Positions 15,923-25,200 of a stretch of 64,000 bases of DNA are shown in pieces. The position numbers and the translations under genes were made by a program. Under the pieces are notes generated by a model. That model saw nothing but the letters and a program-made list of their open reading frames with translations, made no database searches and had not been told where the DNA came from. Source of the DNA: Streptomyces rapamycinicus NRRL 5491. Lineage in GTDB: Bacteria > Actinomycetota > Actinomycetes > Streptomycetales > Streptomycetaceae. Position 1 is the stretch's first letter; every line of letters starts with the position of its first letter. Location of the stretch: positions 3,720,001 through 3,784,000 of the forward strand of contig NZ_CP085193.1 of assembly GCF_024298965.1 (NCBI RefSeq), in the 5' to 3' direction.

Positions 15923-15990
15923 GGGCTGATGTCTATCAAACGTCGGTGCGAGTCGCATCGGCGGGTGGCGGTTTTGACCGCTTGGTCTGC

Positions 15991-16692
15991 TCAGAAGTCG
16001 AAGCCGAGTTGGCCTTCGCCCTCCAGCCCGACCGGTTCGGATGTGCTGCGGAACCGCTTCAGGTGCCGCCAGCGGGGCAGCCCGTCCATATAGGCCCAGG
16101 ACAGCCGGTGGTGGGGCGTGGGCCCCAGTTCCCGCAGGGCGGCGCGGTGTGTGGGGGACGGATATCCGGCGTTGTCCCCGAAGCAGAAGTCCGTGTGCTC
16201 GACTCCCAGTTCGGCCATCATCGCATCCCGGCGGACCTTGGCGATCACCGAGGCGGCGGCGACGGACACACAGGACTGATCGCCCTTGATGACCGTACGA
16301 ACCGTCCAGGGACCACCGAGGTAGTCGTACTTCCCGTCCAGGATCACCGCGTCCGGCCGGACCGGCAGCGCGTCCAGCGCACGCGTGGCGGCGAGCCGGA
16401 GGGCGGCCGTCATCCCCAAGTCGTCGATCTCCTCGGGAGAGGAGTGACCCAGGGCGTGTGCGGTGACCCAGGAGTCCAGCTCCAGAGCCAGGGCCGTGCG
16501 CTTCTTGGGACTCAGCAGCTTGGAGTCGGTGAGCCCGGTCGGCGGACGGCGCAGACCGGTGACCGCCGCGCAGACCGTCACCGGACCGGCCCATGCCCCG
16601 CGCCCGACTTCGTCGATACCGACGACGATCTTGGCTCCCGTCGTGGCTCGGAGCGAGCGCTCGACACTGTGGGTGGGTGGTTCATAGGCCAT
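15991..16692 (-). CDS. rnhB: Ribonuclease HII
   Basis: A 233-residue enzyme that cuts the RNA strand of RNA-DNA hybrids and removes misincorporated ribonucleotides. The signature [14 protein letters not shown] (residues 25-38) carries the catalytic Asp-Glu pair; further acidic residues come in LTDSKLL, VILDGK and [20 protein letters not shown]. The C-terminus ends in [12 protein letters not shown]. Length is typical. ATG start overlaps no other gene; the ribosome site is weak. Downstream on the same strand is the helicase-like fragment protein. Acts in the cytoplasm during replication and repair. Confidence 0.97.
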   Translation of the reverse strand: MAYEPPTHSVERSLRATTGAKIVVGIDEVGRGAWAGPVTVCAAVTGLRRPPTGLTDSKLLSPKKRTALALELDSWVTAHALGHSSPEEIDDLGMTAALRLAATRALDALPVRPDAVILDGKYDYLGGPWTVRTVIKGDQSCVSVAAASVIAKVRRDAMMAELGVEHTDFCFGDNAGYPSPTHRAALRELGPTPHHRLSWAYMDGLPRWRHLKRFRSTSEPVGLEGEGQLGFDF

Positions 16693-16883
16693 GGCGAGGA
16701 CAACCTTACGCCGCTCTTACCTGCGTTCGGAACCCGGATCCCCAGCAGTGATCACCGGCCGCCGCCGGCGGTCGCCGCCCTGCTGGATCCCATGGCCGTT
16801 CCCGCCCAACACGACGCGACGCAAGGCTGGTTCGACAGGTGGGGCAAACCGGACGGCGCACCGCATCACGCCCACGCGAAAGG

Positions 16884-17777
16884 TCAGCCGGCGCCCGCCG
16901 GGACCCACTCCGGCAGAGCCTCGGTGCGCTCCAGCCAGTCGGCCGGTGGCGCACCGGCGGCCTCGGACGCGACCACTCCCCCGACGATGGCGCAGGTGGT
17001 GTCCACGTCTCCGCCGGCCGAGGCCGTCCTCCAGAACGCCTCCTCGAAGGAACCCAGGTGGCGAGCGGCCGCCCACAGGGCGAACGGCACGGTGTCATGA
17101 GCGCTGGTGCGGCGGCCGCAGCCGAGCACCGCGGCGACGGTCCCGGCGTCCGCGTAGTCGAGCATGTCGCGGGCGCGGCGCAGCCCCGCCTGGACGGCGC
17201 TGCGCGGCACCACCTCGACCACCCGGTCCAGCAGTTCCCCGGGCCCGCCGTGGCCCGCCGGATCGGCCACCAGCGCCGCGGCCGCGGCCACCGCCATGGC
17301 TCCCGCAACCGCCTCGCGGTGCTGATGCGTGGTGTACGCCGAGATTTCCGCCTGATGTGTGGCCTGCTCCACATCGCCCGCGTACCAGGCGCCCAGGGGG
17401 GCGATCCGCATGGCGGCGCCGTTGCCCCACGAACCCTGCCCCTGGAACAGCCCGGCGGCCAGGTCACGCCAGTCGCCGCCCTCCCTGATCAGGCGGAGCA
17501 TCCGGTTCACGGCGGGGCCGTAGCCCCGGTCGAAGTCATGGTGGTCGGCGAAGGACCGGGCGAGATCGTCCTGGTCGATCCGGCCATGGGTCGCCAGGGC
17601 GGCCAGGATCGAACAGGCCATCTCGGTGTCGTCGGTCCACTGCCAGGGGGTGGGCGGCAGTTCACGGCGCTTGAGGTAGGGATAGTTGGCGGGTACGAAG
17701 AACTGGGAGCCGAGGGCGTCGCCCACGGTCAGCCCGCGCAGGCTCCGCAGAGCCCGGTGGAAACGGTCAGCGGTCAT
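16884..17777 (-). CDS. ADP-ribosylglycohydrolase (DraG/ARH fold)
   Basis: A 297-residue enzyme expected to remove ADP-ribose from proteins or related adducts. The metal-binding residues of the family are visible: GLTVGDALGSQFF at 15-27, WTDDTEMACS near 46-55 and GGDVDTTCAIVGG near 262-274, giving the Asp/Thr ligands of the two magnesium sites. All-alpha, cytoplasmic, no signal. It is downstream of a histidine phosphatase gene by 11 nt and almost surely cotranscribed with it. In Streptomyces ADP-ribosylation changes during development, but the substrate here is unknown. Confidence 0.9.
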   Translation of the reverse strand: MTADRFHRALRSLRGLTVGDALGSQFFVPANYPYLKRRELPPTPWQWTDDTEMACSILAALATHGRIDQDDLARSFADHHDFDRGYGPAVNRMLRLIREGGDWRDLAAGLFQGQGSWGNGAAMRIAPLGAWYAGDVEQATHQAEISAYTTHQHREAVAGAMAVAAAAALVADPAGHGGPGELLDRVVEVVPRSAVQAGLRRARDMLDYADAGTVAAVLGCGRRTSAHDTVPFALWAAARHLGSFEEAFWRTASAGGDVDTTCAIVGGVVASEAAGAPPADWLERTEALPEWVPAGAG

Positions 17778-17788
17778 CGCTGCGCACT

Positions 17789-18448
17789 CTAACCGGTGTG
17801 GCCGTAGGGCTTGGGGGTGCACCAGCGCTCGAAGGGCTGGTCGAGGTGGTAACGCCCGTCGGAGCCGAGCAGCAGAGTCCGCATCTCGCCGTTTCCGGGG
17901 TTCGACAGCGACTCGAATTCGGCGACGTTCCAGTGCAGCCACCGCATGCAGAACAGCCGCATGGTCAGCCCATGGGTCACCAGCAGGACGTTCGGCGGGT
18001 GGGCCGGGTCCTCGAAGCTGCGCCACAGGCTTTCCAGGAAGGCGTCCACCCGGTCATAGACGTCGGCGCCCGACTCACCCTGCGCGAACCGGTAGAAGAA
18101 GTGGCCGTAGGCGTCGCGGTACGCCATCTGTTTCCGCACGTCCTCGCGGTCCTGCCAGTTCCCCCAGTCCTGCTCCCGCAGCCGCGGCTCCTCCCTGACC
18201 CGGGTGCGGGAGGGGTCGAGATCGAGCAGCTTCAGGGTCTGGTGGGTGCGGCGGTACGGCGACACATAGATCGACACGCGCTCGTCGCCGAAGGTGGCGC
18301 GCAGCCGCTCGCCCGCCTCCTCCGCCTGCCGGCGCCCGGCCTCGGTCAGCCTCAGGGCGTGGTCGGGCACCCTTTCGTACACCGAGTCATCGACATTCCC
18401 CTCCGATTCTCCGTGCCGTAGGAGGACGATGCGCCGGGGTCGTGCCAT
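17789..18448 (-). CDS. Histidine phosphatase family protein (phosphoglycerate mutase-like)
   Basis: A 219-residue cytoplasmic enzyme of the branch-1 histidine phosphatases. LLRHGESEGN (9-18) supplies the phospho-accepting His12; the second catalytic His is in VLLVTHGLTMRLF, and arginines in SPYRRTHQT complete the pocket. The DWGNWQ stretch is typical of small actinobacterial members. The reaction is probably phosphomonoester hydrolysis rather than mutase activity; substrate unknown. It is the first gene of a two-gene unit with the ADP-ribosylglycohydrolase, an association that hints at ADP-ribose or nucleotide breakdown products (inference). Confidence 0.9.
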   Translation of the reverse strand: MARPRRIVLLRHGESEGNVDDSVYERVPDHALRLTEAGRRQAEEAGERLRATFGDERVSIYVSPYRRTHQTLKLLDLDPSRTRVREEPRLREQDWGNWQDREDVRKQMAYRDAYGHFFYRFAQGESGADVYDRVDAFLESLWRSFEDPAHPPNVLLVTHGLTMRLFCMRWLHWNVAEFESLSNPGNGEMRTLLLGSDGRYHLDQPFERWCTPKPYGHTG

Positions 18449-18457
18449 GGCGCCACC

Positions 18458-20104
18458 CTAGATCGAGGCCGTGGCCGGCGCCTCGCCCCCCTCCTCGGCC
18501 ATGGGCCGGCCTCCTCGTATCTCGCGGCGCCGCCCGGTGAAGCGGCTGCGCAGCAGCCGGTCGTGTGAGACCACCACCAGCGCCCCGGTCCACTGGGCCA
18601 GCGCCTCCTCCAGCTCCTCCACCAGGCCGAGGGCGAGATGGTTGGTCGGCTCGTCGAGCAGCAGCAGATCGGCGGGGCGGGCCATCAACCGGGCCAGCGC
18701 CAGCCTGCGGCGCTGGCCCGCGGAGAGCGACCCCACCGGGACGTGGAGGGCATCCGGGCGGAACAGCCCGTACGACAGCAGCAGGTCGGTGTGCTCCTCC
18801 GGTGTCCCCGGCAGCCCCCGGCCGAAGGCCGACAGCAGTCGCTCCCGGGGCCGGGCAACCGGTATCTCCTGGGCGAGGTAGCCGATCCTGCCCCGGCGGG
18901 CCACCCGGCCCGACTCCGGTTTCTCCACCCCGGCCATGACCCGCAGCAGCGTCGATTTGCCCGCGCCGTTGGCACCGTGGACGAGCAATCGCTCTCCGAC
19001 CGCCACCGTGAGCCGGTCGACCGCCAGCTGCTCCCCCACGCGGACATCGTGAAGGTCGACAAGCAGACCGTCCGCCGCGCCCGCGGCGGGGAGCGCCGAG
19101 AACCGCAGCGGCTCCGGCGGGCGCGGCACCGGATCCTCCTGGAGTCTGCGCAGCCTCTCCCGCGCGTTCCGCACCCTGCTGGACACCGAGGACTGCACAC
19201 GTCCCCGGTCCCGGTCGTAGGCCATCTTGTTGCCGTCCTTCATGCCGCGGCCCGGGGCGACCCGCCGGGCGACGGTGGTGGCGGCCTCGGCGAGCGCGGC
19301 CGTCTCCGCGCACCACTCCTCGTACGCCTGCTCCCAGCGGCGGCGCGCGGCGGTCTGCTCGGCGACGAATCCGCCGTACCCCCCGCCGTATCGCACCAGG
19401 GTGCGCCGGTCGGCGTCCACCTCGACGATCGCGGTCGCCACCCGCTCCAGGAAGACCCGGTCGTGAGAGACCGCGAGGACGGTGCCCGGATGCGCCCGGA
19501 GCGCCTCCTCCAGCCAGCCGAGCACCGCGCCGTCGAGGTGGTTCGTCGGCTCGTCCAGCAGCATCACCTCGGGGGCGGCCGCGATCAGACAGGCGAGCCC
19601 GAGCCGGGCCTGCTCACCACCCGACAGGGTGCCGAGCCGCCGCTCGTACCCGATGCCACCGAGCCCCAGGCCGTGCAGGGCCTTCTCCACCCGGGCATCC
19701 GCCTCATAGCCGCCGCGGGCCTCGAACGCCGTGAGCAGGTCGCCGTACGCGGCGAGCACGTCGGGGGCGCCGCCGCCGAGATCCGCCTCCAGCTCGCGCA
19801 GCCCGCGCTCCATGGCGCGCACCTCGGCGAGGGCGGTGTCCACCGCGTCGCGCACCGTGTGGTCCGGCGGCAGCTCGGGTGTCTGGCCGAGGTGGCCGAC
19901 GCCGCCGTCGGTCACCGTCACCACGGCGCCGTCGTCCGGTGACTCGCGCCCGGCCAGCAGCCGCAGCAGGGTGGACTTACCGGCCCCGTTCTCCCCCACG
20001 ACGCCGATCCGCTCCCCGGGCCGCACCGCGAAGGACACGTCGTCGAGCAGCAGCCGGTCCCCCCGGGACAGCGTGACGCCTCGCAGCGAGATCTGAGTGG
20101 GCAA
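18458..20104 (-). CDS. ABC-F ATPase, probable ribosome-protection/antibiotic-resistance type
   Basis: A 548-residue soluble protein with two ABC domains and no membrane segment. Domain 1: GENGAGKST, LSGGEQARL, LLDEPTNHLD. An arginine-rich linker follows (KDGNKMAYDRDRGRVQ region). Domain 2: GANGAGKST, LSAGQRRRL, LLDEPTNHLA. ABC-F proteins enter the ribosomal E site; the variants in actinomycetes with this layout (TlrC, OleB, SrmB) protect against macrolides and related drugs. TTG start behind CGGAGG by 8 nt. Divergent from a TetR repressor with two shared palindromic operators, the standard arrangement of an inducible resistance gene. The actual drug cannot be read from the sequence. Confidence 0.85.
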   Translation of the reverse strand: MPTQISLRGVTLSRGDRLLLDDVSFAVRPGERIGVVGENGAGKSTLLRLLAGRESPDDGAVVTVTDGGVGHLGQTPELPPDHTVRDAVDTALAEVRAMERGLRELEADLGGGAPDVLAAYGDLLTAFEARGGYEADARVEKALHGLGLGGIGYERRLGTLSGGEQARLGLACLIAAAPEVMLLDEPTNHLDGAVLGWLEEALRAHPGTVLAVSHDRVFLERVATAIVEVDADRRTLVRYGGGYGGFVAEQTAARRRWEQAYEEWCAETAALAEAATTVARRVAPGRGMKDGNKMAYDRDRGRVQSSVSSRVRNARERLRRLQEDPVPRPPEPLRFSALPAAGAADGLLVDLHDVRVGEQLAVDRLTVAVGERLLVHGANGAGKSTLLRVMAGVEKPESGRVARRGRIGYLAQEIPVARPRERLLSAFGRGLPGTPEEHTDLLLSYGLFRPDALHVPVGSLSAGQRRRLALARLMARPADLLLLDEPTNHLALGLVEELEEALAQWTGALVVVSHDRLLRSRFTGRRREIRGGRPMAEEGGEAPATASI

Positions 20105-20155
20105 GGGCGCACCTCCGAGCACGCGAGCGGCCACCCGGACCGCACACTCCAAACA

Positions 20156-20215
20156 CAACTGAAGTTGCGTTACCCTCAGCATGACACAGCGCACCCACTA
20201 ACACAACTGGAGTTG
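20156..20215. promoter_or_regulatory. Two TetR-type operators, CAACT-NN-AGTTG
   Basis: Perfect 12-bp inverted repeats CAACTGAAGTTG (20156-20167) and CAACTGGAGTTG (20204-20215), both preceded by ACA, lie 48 bp apart centre to centre in the divergent promoter. The second overlaps the ribosome site of the TetR gene; the first lies about 55 nt upstream of the ABC-F start. Together they predict joint repression of both genes. Confidence 0.8.
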
Positions 20216-20218
20216 CAA

Positions 20219-20845
20219 TTGTCCACAGAGGGCGCCGCCCCGACGCCGGGCACCGTCCGCCCCGGCGGGCGCACCGCGCGCACCCGTTCTGCGGTGCGCG
20301 ACGCGGTGCTCACCGGCCTCGCAGAGCACGGCTACCCCGGTCTGACCGTGGAGTACGTCGCCGAGCGCTCCGGCATCCACAAGACGACCGTCTACCGGCG
20401 CTGGGGCGGCGTCGAGGGGCTCGTGGCGGACGCGCTGGACCTGGCGGGAGAGGACGCCTGGACGCCGCCCGACACCGGGAATCTGGAGGGCGATCTGGGC
20501 GCCCTCGCCCGCGAGGTGACCGAGACCTTCGGCAGCGCGTCGGCCGCCGCCGCGCCGACCGCCTTCATCGCGGCCGCGTTCCAGTCCGAGCGCGCGGCGC
20601 AGGCGCTGCGCGACTTCTACACCGAGCGCTTCGCGCGCTGCGAATCCGTGGTGCGGCGGGCCGTCGACCGAGGTGAGGCACCCTCCGGCACAGACGCCGC
20701 GGCGGTCGTACGCGCCGTCTCCGCGCCCTTGTTCTTCCGGGCGCTCATCACCCGCGAGCCCATCGACAGCCCGCTCGCCGACCAGACGGCGGCCGCGGTC
20801 GCCGCCGCGGTCCGGGCCGGGGCCTACCTCCCCGCCCGCCGCTGA
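20219..20845 (+). CDS. TetR/AcrR-family transcriptional repressor
   Basis: A 208-residue repressor. The N-terminal helix-turn-helix includes AVRDAVLTGLAEHGYPGLTVEY and RSGIHKTTVYRRWGG, the canonical recognition helix of AcrR-type regulators. The C-terminal helical domain would bind the inducer. A TTG start is preferred because GGAG lies 7 nt upstream; the open frame extends 18 codons further with no ribosome site. The start codon is also the first triplet of TTGTCCACA, a consensus Streptomyces DnaA box. Divergent from the ABC-F gene and probably controlling it and itself through the two CAACT-NN-AGTTG operators. Confidence 0.9.
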   Translation: MSTEGAAPTPGTVRPGGRTARTRSAVRDAVLTGLAEHGYPGLTVEYVAERSGIHKTTVYRRWGGVEGLVADALDLAGEDAWTPPDTGNLEGDLGALAREVTETFGSASAAAAPTAFIAAAFQSERAAQALRDFYTERFARCESVVRRAVDRGEAPSGTDAAAVVRAVSAPLFFRALITREPIDSPLADQTAAAVAAAVRAGAYLPARR

Positions 20846-20881
20846 TCAGGTACCGCCCCTGAACGGGCAGAGGGCTCCGCC

Positions 20882-21487
20882 TCACACCGTCCAGGCGGAC
20901 TCGACCCGTACGACATCGCCGGCGATCGCCGCCACATCCGCTTCCGTCTGCGCGCGCAGGCCGAGCCGCTCGACCCGCTCCACGCGGTACTTCCCGTGCT
21001 CGGCCGCCGAGTCCCACATCGACAACACCAGGAACTCGTTCCCCGGCGCCTCCCCGAACACCCCACGCAGCATCCCGGGGGATCCGGCCATGGCCGGATT
21101 CCACACCTTCTCCTGCACCAGCGTGAAGTGATCCACCCGGTCGGGGCGCACCCGGCAGTGTGCGACGCGCACCACGTCCGCGTCGGAGAACCGCGGCTCG
21201 AAGCCGACCTTCACATCGAATCGGTGCTCGAACAGCCGGACTTGCATATCCCGGTACGTGCCCGACTGCGAGGCCGCCAGCCGGTCGTGCGAGCGCGCCA
21301 TGAAGGAGTCGTAGAACGCCCGGCTCTCCCAGAACGAGAAGACATGCGCCATACTCGGCCGCCCCCGGCTCCAGCCACCGCCCTGCCCCCGGAATCCCGG
21401 TTCGCCGGGCAACCCCGCCCACTTCCGCTGCCCCCGCTCGAAACCCGGACGGTCCACCACGGTGCAGCGAATCCACTTGACCAGCAC
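20882..21487 (-). CDS. YdbC/DUF4937 family protein (antibiotic-biosynthesis-monooxygenase-like fold)
   Basis: A 201-residue cytoplasmic protein of duplicated ferredoxin-like (ABM-like) halves: the N-terminal half has WIRCTVVD, FERGQRKWAGL and AHVFSFWESRAFYDSFMARSHDRL in order; the second half has RVAHCRVRP, FTLVQEKVWNPAM and NEFLVLSMWDSAAEHGKY. This matches the YdbC/DUF4937 family, of unknown function. GTG start behind TAGGA. It converges on the TetR gene and is followed upstream by a terminator of nrdJ; it stands alone. Possible roles include binding or protecting a small aromatic molecule, but I would not assign one. Confidence 0.75.
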   Translation of the reverse strand: MLVKWIRCTVVDRPGFERGQRKWAGLPGEPGFRGQGGGWSRGRPSMAHVFSFWESRAFYDSFMARSHDRLAASQSGTYRDMQVRLFEHRFDVKVGFEPRFSDADVVRVAHCRVRPDRVDHFTLVQEKVWNPAMAGSPGMLRGVFGEAPGNEFLVLSMWDSAAEHGKYRVERVERLGLRAQTEADVAAIAGDVVRVESAWTV

Positions 21488-21583
21488 CGCGCCATCCTAC
21501 GGCCGTACGGTGGCCCTCATCACATACCGGAGAGTCCGCCCCCGGTTCGCCATCGCGTCGTACGACAGCGAGGGAAGAACGGC

Positions 21584-21617
21584 GGCGGGGCGCGGACCCG
21601 AAGGTCCGCGCCCCGCC
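21584..21617. terminator. Terminator hairpin after nrdJ with UUCG-type tetraloop
   Basis: A perfect 15-bp stem (arms 21584-21598 and 21603-21617) closes on a tetraloop that reads TTCG on the nrdJ (minus) strand, an extra-stable loop. It sits 42 nt after the nrdJ stop codon. Confidence 0.85.
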
Positions 21618-21644
21618 TCGGATGTCATCCCTCGGATGTCATCC
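21617..21644. repeat. 14-bp direct repeat between nrdJ stop and its terminator
   Basis: CTCGGATGTCATCC occurs twice head to tail (21617-21630 and 21631-21644). Non-coding. Confidence 0.85.
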
Positions 21645-21658
21645 GTAAGGGCTCGCGA

Positions 21659-24526
21659 TCAGCTGCAGCCGCTCGTCGAACCGCAGCCCTCGCACAGGTA
21701 GCAGCTGCCCGCACGGCGCATCTTGGTGCCGCAGGAGAAGCAGAGCGGCGCGTCCGCGTTCAACCCCAGCTGGATCTCGACCAGTTCGGTCGAGCTGTGG
21801 GCCTCCTTCGCCGACTCGGACCCGCTCCGCGACTGCGACGACGAGCCACTGTTCTTCTGGGCGGCCACATGGCGCGGCGCCGACTGGGCCAGGCCCTCGA
21901 CGTCCACCTCGTCGTCGGCGGCCTCGTAGGACCCGGTCTCCAGGTGGCGCTGGCGCTCCTCGGCGGAGTGGATGCCGAGCGCCGAGCGGGTCTCGAAGGG
22001 CAGGAAGTCCAGCGCCAGCCGGCGGAAGATGTAGTCGACGATCGACTGCGCCATCCGCACGTCCGGGTCGTCCGTCATCCCGGCCGGCTCGAAGCGCATG
22101 TTGGTGAACTTCGAGACGTAGGTCTCCAGCGGCACGCCGTACTGCAGGCCGACCGACACGGCGATCGAGAAGGCGTCCATCATGCCCGCCAGGGTCGAGC
22201 CCTGCTTGGACATCTTCAGGAAGACCTCACCGAGACCGTCGTCCGGGTAGGAGTTGGCGGTCATGTAGCCCTCGGCGCCACCCACGGTGAAGGAGGTGGT
22301 GATGCCGGGACGGCCCTTGGGGAGGCGCCTGCGGACCGGGCGGTACTCGACGACCTTCTCGACCTCGGGCTCGGCCTGCTCCTTCTCCTCCTTCTTCTTG
22401 GCGGAGAGCGGCTGGCCGACCTTGCAGTTGTCGCGGTAGATCGCCAGCGCCTTGATACCGAGCTTCCAGCCCTCGAAGTAGATCTCCTCGATCTCCTCGA
22501 CGGTGGCAGACTCCGGCATGTTGACCGTCTTGGAGATCGCGCCGGACAGGAACGGCTGGGCCGCCGCCATCATCCGCACATGGCCCATCGGCGAGATGGA
22601 GCGCTCGCCCATCGCGCAGTCGAAGACCTCGTAGTGCGCGGGCTTCAGCCCCGGCGCGTCGATCACATTGCCGTGCTCGGCGATGTGGGCGACGATCGCC
22701 TCGACCTGCTCCTCCTGGTAGCCGAGCCGCTTGAGCGCCTTGGGGACCGTGTTGTTCACGATCTGCATGGAGCCGCCGCCGACCAGCTTCTTGAACTTGA
22801 CCAGGGCCAGGTCCGGCTCGACGCCCGTGGTGTCGCAGTCCATCATCAGGCCGATGGTGCCGGTCGGCGCGAGCACCGACGCCTGGGCGTTGCGGTAGCC
22901 GCTCTTCTCGCCGAGGCGCAGCACGTCCTGCCAGGCCTCGGTGGCCGCGGCCCAGACCGGGGTGTCCAGGTCGTCCATGCGCTTGGCGGCGGCGTTGGCG
23001 TCCGAGTGCTGCTTCATGACGCGCTTGTGGGCGTCCGCGTTCCGGGCGTAGCCGTCGTACGTGCCGACCACGGCGGCGAGCTCCGCGGAGCGCTTGTACG
23101 AGGTGCCGGTCATCAGTGAGGTGATGGCTCCGGCCAGGGCCCGGCCGCCGTCGCTGTCGTAGGCGTGGCCGGTGGCCATCAGCAGGGCGCCCAGGTTGGC
23201 GTAGCCGATGCCCAGCTGGCGGAAGGCGCGGGTGGTCTCGCCGATCTTCTCGGTCGGGAAGTCCGCGAAGCAGATGGAGATGTCCATCGCGGTGATGACC
23301 AGCTCGACGACCTTGGCGAAGCGCTCGGCGTCGAAGCGCTGGTTGCCCGCGTCGTCGTCCTGGAGGAACTTCATCAGGTTGAGCGAGGCGAGGTTGCACG
23401 AGGAGTTGTCCAGGTGCATGTACTCGCTGCACGGGTTGGAGGCGGTGATCCGGCCCGACTCCGGCGATGTGTGCCAGTGGTTGATGGTGTCGTCGTACTG
23501 GATGCCCGGGTCGGCGCAGGCCCAGGCGGCCTCGGCCATCTTGCGGAAGAGCGCCTTGGCGTCGATCTCCTCGATGGGCTCACCGGTCAGCCGGCTGCGC
23601 AGCCCGAACGAGGAGCCGGACTCCACCGCCTTCATGAACGTGTCGTTCACGCGGACGGAGTTGTTGGCGTTCTGGTACTGGACGGACGTGATGTCGTCGC
23701 CGCCCAGGTCCATGTCGAAGCCCGCGTCGCGCAGGGCGCGGATCTTCTCCTCCTCCTTGACCTTGGTCTCGATGAACGCCTCGACGTCCGGGTGATCGAC
23801 GTCGAGCACGACCATCTTGGCGGCCCGGCGGGTGGCGCCGCCCGACTTGATCGTTCCGGCGGAGGCGTCGGCGCCGCGCATGAAGGAGACGGGGCCGGAG
23901 GCATTGCCGCCCGAGGAGAGGAGCTCCTTGGAGGAGCGGATGCGGGAGAGGTTCAGGCCGGCGCCGGAACCGCCCTTGAAGATCATCCCCTCTTCCTTGT
24001 ACCAGTCCAGGATCGACTCCATGGAGTCGTCCACGGAGAGGATGAAGCAGGCGCTGACCTGCTGCGGCTGCTTGGTGCCGACGTTGAACCAGACAGGCGA
24101 GTTGAAGCTGAAGACCTGGTGCAGCAGCGCGTAGGTGAGCTCGTGGTCGAAGATCTCGGCGTCCGCGGGCGAGGCGAAGTAGCCATTGTCCTCACCGGCC
24201 TTGCGGTAGGTGCGCACCACGCGGTCGATGAGCTGCTTCAGGCTCGCCTCGCGCTCCGGGGAGCCCACCGCCCCACGGAAGTACTTGCTTGTGACGATGT
24301 TGACCGCGTTCACCGACCAGAAGTCGGGGAACTCCACGCCGCGCTGCTCGAAGTTGACCGAACCGTCGCGCCAGTTGGTCATGACGACGTCACGGCGCTC
24401 CCAGACCACCTCGTCGTACGGATGCACGCCGGGGGTGGTGTGGATGCGCTCGATGCGCAGACCCTTGTTCGCCTTGCTGCCCTTGGAGCGGGAGCCTCGT
24501 GCCGGGCCGCTCGTCGTCTCTGTCAT
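21659..24526 (-). CDS. nrdJ: Class II (B12-dependent) ribonucleotide reductase
   Basis: A 955-residue adenosylcobalamin-dependent reductase making deoxyribonucleotides with or without oxygen. Key segments: FNSPVWFNVG, then ACFILSVDDSMESILDW, GGSGAGLNLSRIRSS, the finger-loop NPCSE motif, SCNLASLNL, ISICFADFPTEKIG, LAPTGTIGLMMDCDTTG, and a zinc-ribbon tail with CFSCGTKM, CYLCEGCG and a terminal CS typical of actinobacterial NrdJ. ATG start behind GGGAGG. It is downstream of nrdR by 116 nt on the same strand, the known nrdRJ operon of Streptomyces, repressed by NrdR when dNTPs are sufficient. I find no B12 riboswitch in front of it; in Streptomyces that controls the class I enzyme instead. Confidence 0.98.
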   Translation of the reverse strand: MTETTSGPARGSRSKGSKANKGLRIERIHTTPGVHPYDEVVWERRDVVMTNWRDGSVNFEQRGVEFPDFWSVNAVNIVTSKYFRGAVGSPEREASLKQLIDRVVRTYRKAGEDNGYFASPADAEIFDHELTYALLHQVFSFNSPVWFNVGTKQPQQVSACFILSVDDSMESILDWYKEEGMIFKGGSGAGLNLSRIRSSKELLSSGGNASGPVSFMRGADASAGTIKSGGATRRAAKMVVLDVDHPDVEAFIETKVKEEEKIRALRDAGFDMDLGGDDITSVQYQNANNSVRVNDTFMKAVESGSSFGLRSRLTGEPIEEIDAKALFRKMAEAAWACADPGIQYDDTINHWHTSPESGRITASNPCSEYMHLDNSSCNLASLNLMKFLQDDDAGNQRFDAERFAKVVELVITAMDISICFADFPTEKIGETTRAFRQLGIGYANLGALLMATGHAYDSDGGRALAGAITSLMTGTSYKRSAELAAVVGTYDGYARNADAHKRVMKQHSDANAAAKRMDDLDTPVWAAATEAWQDVLRLGEKSGYRNAQASVLAPTGTIGLMMDCDTTGVEPDLALVKFKKLVGGGSMQIVNNTVPKALKRLGYQEEQVEAIVAHIAEHGNVIDAPGLKPAHYEVFDCAMGERSISPMGHVRMMAAAQPFLSGAISKTVNMPESATVEEIEEIYFEGWKLGIKALAIYRDNCKVGQPLSAKKKEEKEQAEPEVEKVVEYRPVRRRLPKGRPGITTSFTVGGAEGYMTANSYPDDGLGEVFLKMSKQGSTLAGMMDAFSIAVSVGLQYGVPLETYVSKFTNMRFEPAGMTDDPDVRMAQSIVDYIFRRLALDFLPFETRSALGIHSAEERQRHLETGSYEAADDEVDVEGLAQSAPRHVAAQKNSGSSSQSRSGSESAKEAHSSTELVEIQLGLNADAPLCFSCGTKMRRAGSCYLCEGCGSTSGCS

Positions 24527-24642
24527 TCCGCCTCCCTGTACGGGCGAAAACGCCCTGATGTGCCCATTTCTTCCCCGGGCACGGTGTGTCTGTCTTTCAC
24601 CCGGACGCGACAAGCGCCCCGGGCGGGTATGTGGACCGCCGG

Positions 24643-25164
24643 TCAGTCGGCGGCGATGGCCGGCGCGGGGGCCTCCGCGGCCCCTTCGGCGCCGGGCCCG
24701 CGGTCGTGCGCGGGAGGCCGTTGCTGGTCACGCAGCTCCGCCACGGCGGCCTCGAAGTCCTCGAGGGAGTCGAAGGCGCGGTAGACGGAGGCGAAGCGGA
24801 GGTAGGCGACGAGGTCGAGCTTCTGGAGCGGGCCGAGTATGGCGAGCCCGACGTCATGGGTGGACAGCTCGGCGCTGCCGGTGGCCCGGACCGCCTCCTC
24901 CACCTGCTGGCCGAGCTTGGCGAGGGCGTCCTCGGTGACCGGACGGCCCTGGCACGCCTTGCGGACCCCCGAGATGACCTTGTCGCGGCTGAAGGGCTCG
25001 GTGACCCCGCTCCGCTTGATCACCATGAGTGACGCCGTCTCCACGGTCGTGAAGCGGCGCGAGCAGTCGGGGCACTGGCGGCGCCTGCGGATCGAGCAGC
25101 CGTCATCCGTGGTTCGGCTGTCGACGACGCGGCTGTCGGGGTGCCTGCAGAAGGGGCAGTGCAT
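24643..25164 (-). CDS. nrdR: Transcriptional repressor NrdR
   Basis: A 173-residue zinc-finger/ATP-cone repressor of ribonucleotide reductase genes. The zinc ribbon uses Cys3, Cys6, Cys31 and Cys34 (MHCPFC and CPDC). The ATP-cone follows ([15 protein letters not shown] onward, about 48-138), which reads ATP/dATP levels. The last 25 residues are a Pro/Ala-rich tail. ATG chosen so that the zinc finger begins at residue 3, as in the family. First gene of the nrdR-nrdJ unit and divergent from lexA; two NrdR-box-like palindromes lie upstream, so it should repress its own operon. Confidence 0.97.
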   Translation of the reverse strand: MHCPFCRHPDSRVVDSRTTDDGCSIRRRRQCPDCSRRFTTVETASLMVIKRSGVTEPFSRDKVISGVRKACQGRPVTEDALAKLGQQVEEAVRATGSAELSTHDVGLAILGPLQKLDLVAYLRFASVYRAFDSLEDFEAAVAELRDQQRPPAHDRGPGAEGAAEAPAPAIAAD

Positions 25165-25200
25165 GACTCCGATCCCTCCCTCACCCTGAAAAACGGCGCA

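Noticed and set aside
20996..23119. A 707-codon + strand open frame opposite nrdJ
   Set aside because: Antisense shadow of nrdJ with His/Arg/Leu-rich composition; no family resemblance.
24527..24642. B12 riboswitch in front of nrdJ
   Set aside because: The space before nrdJ is only 116 nt and I find no B12-box-like sequence; in Streptomyces the B12 riboswitch controls the class I reductase.
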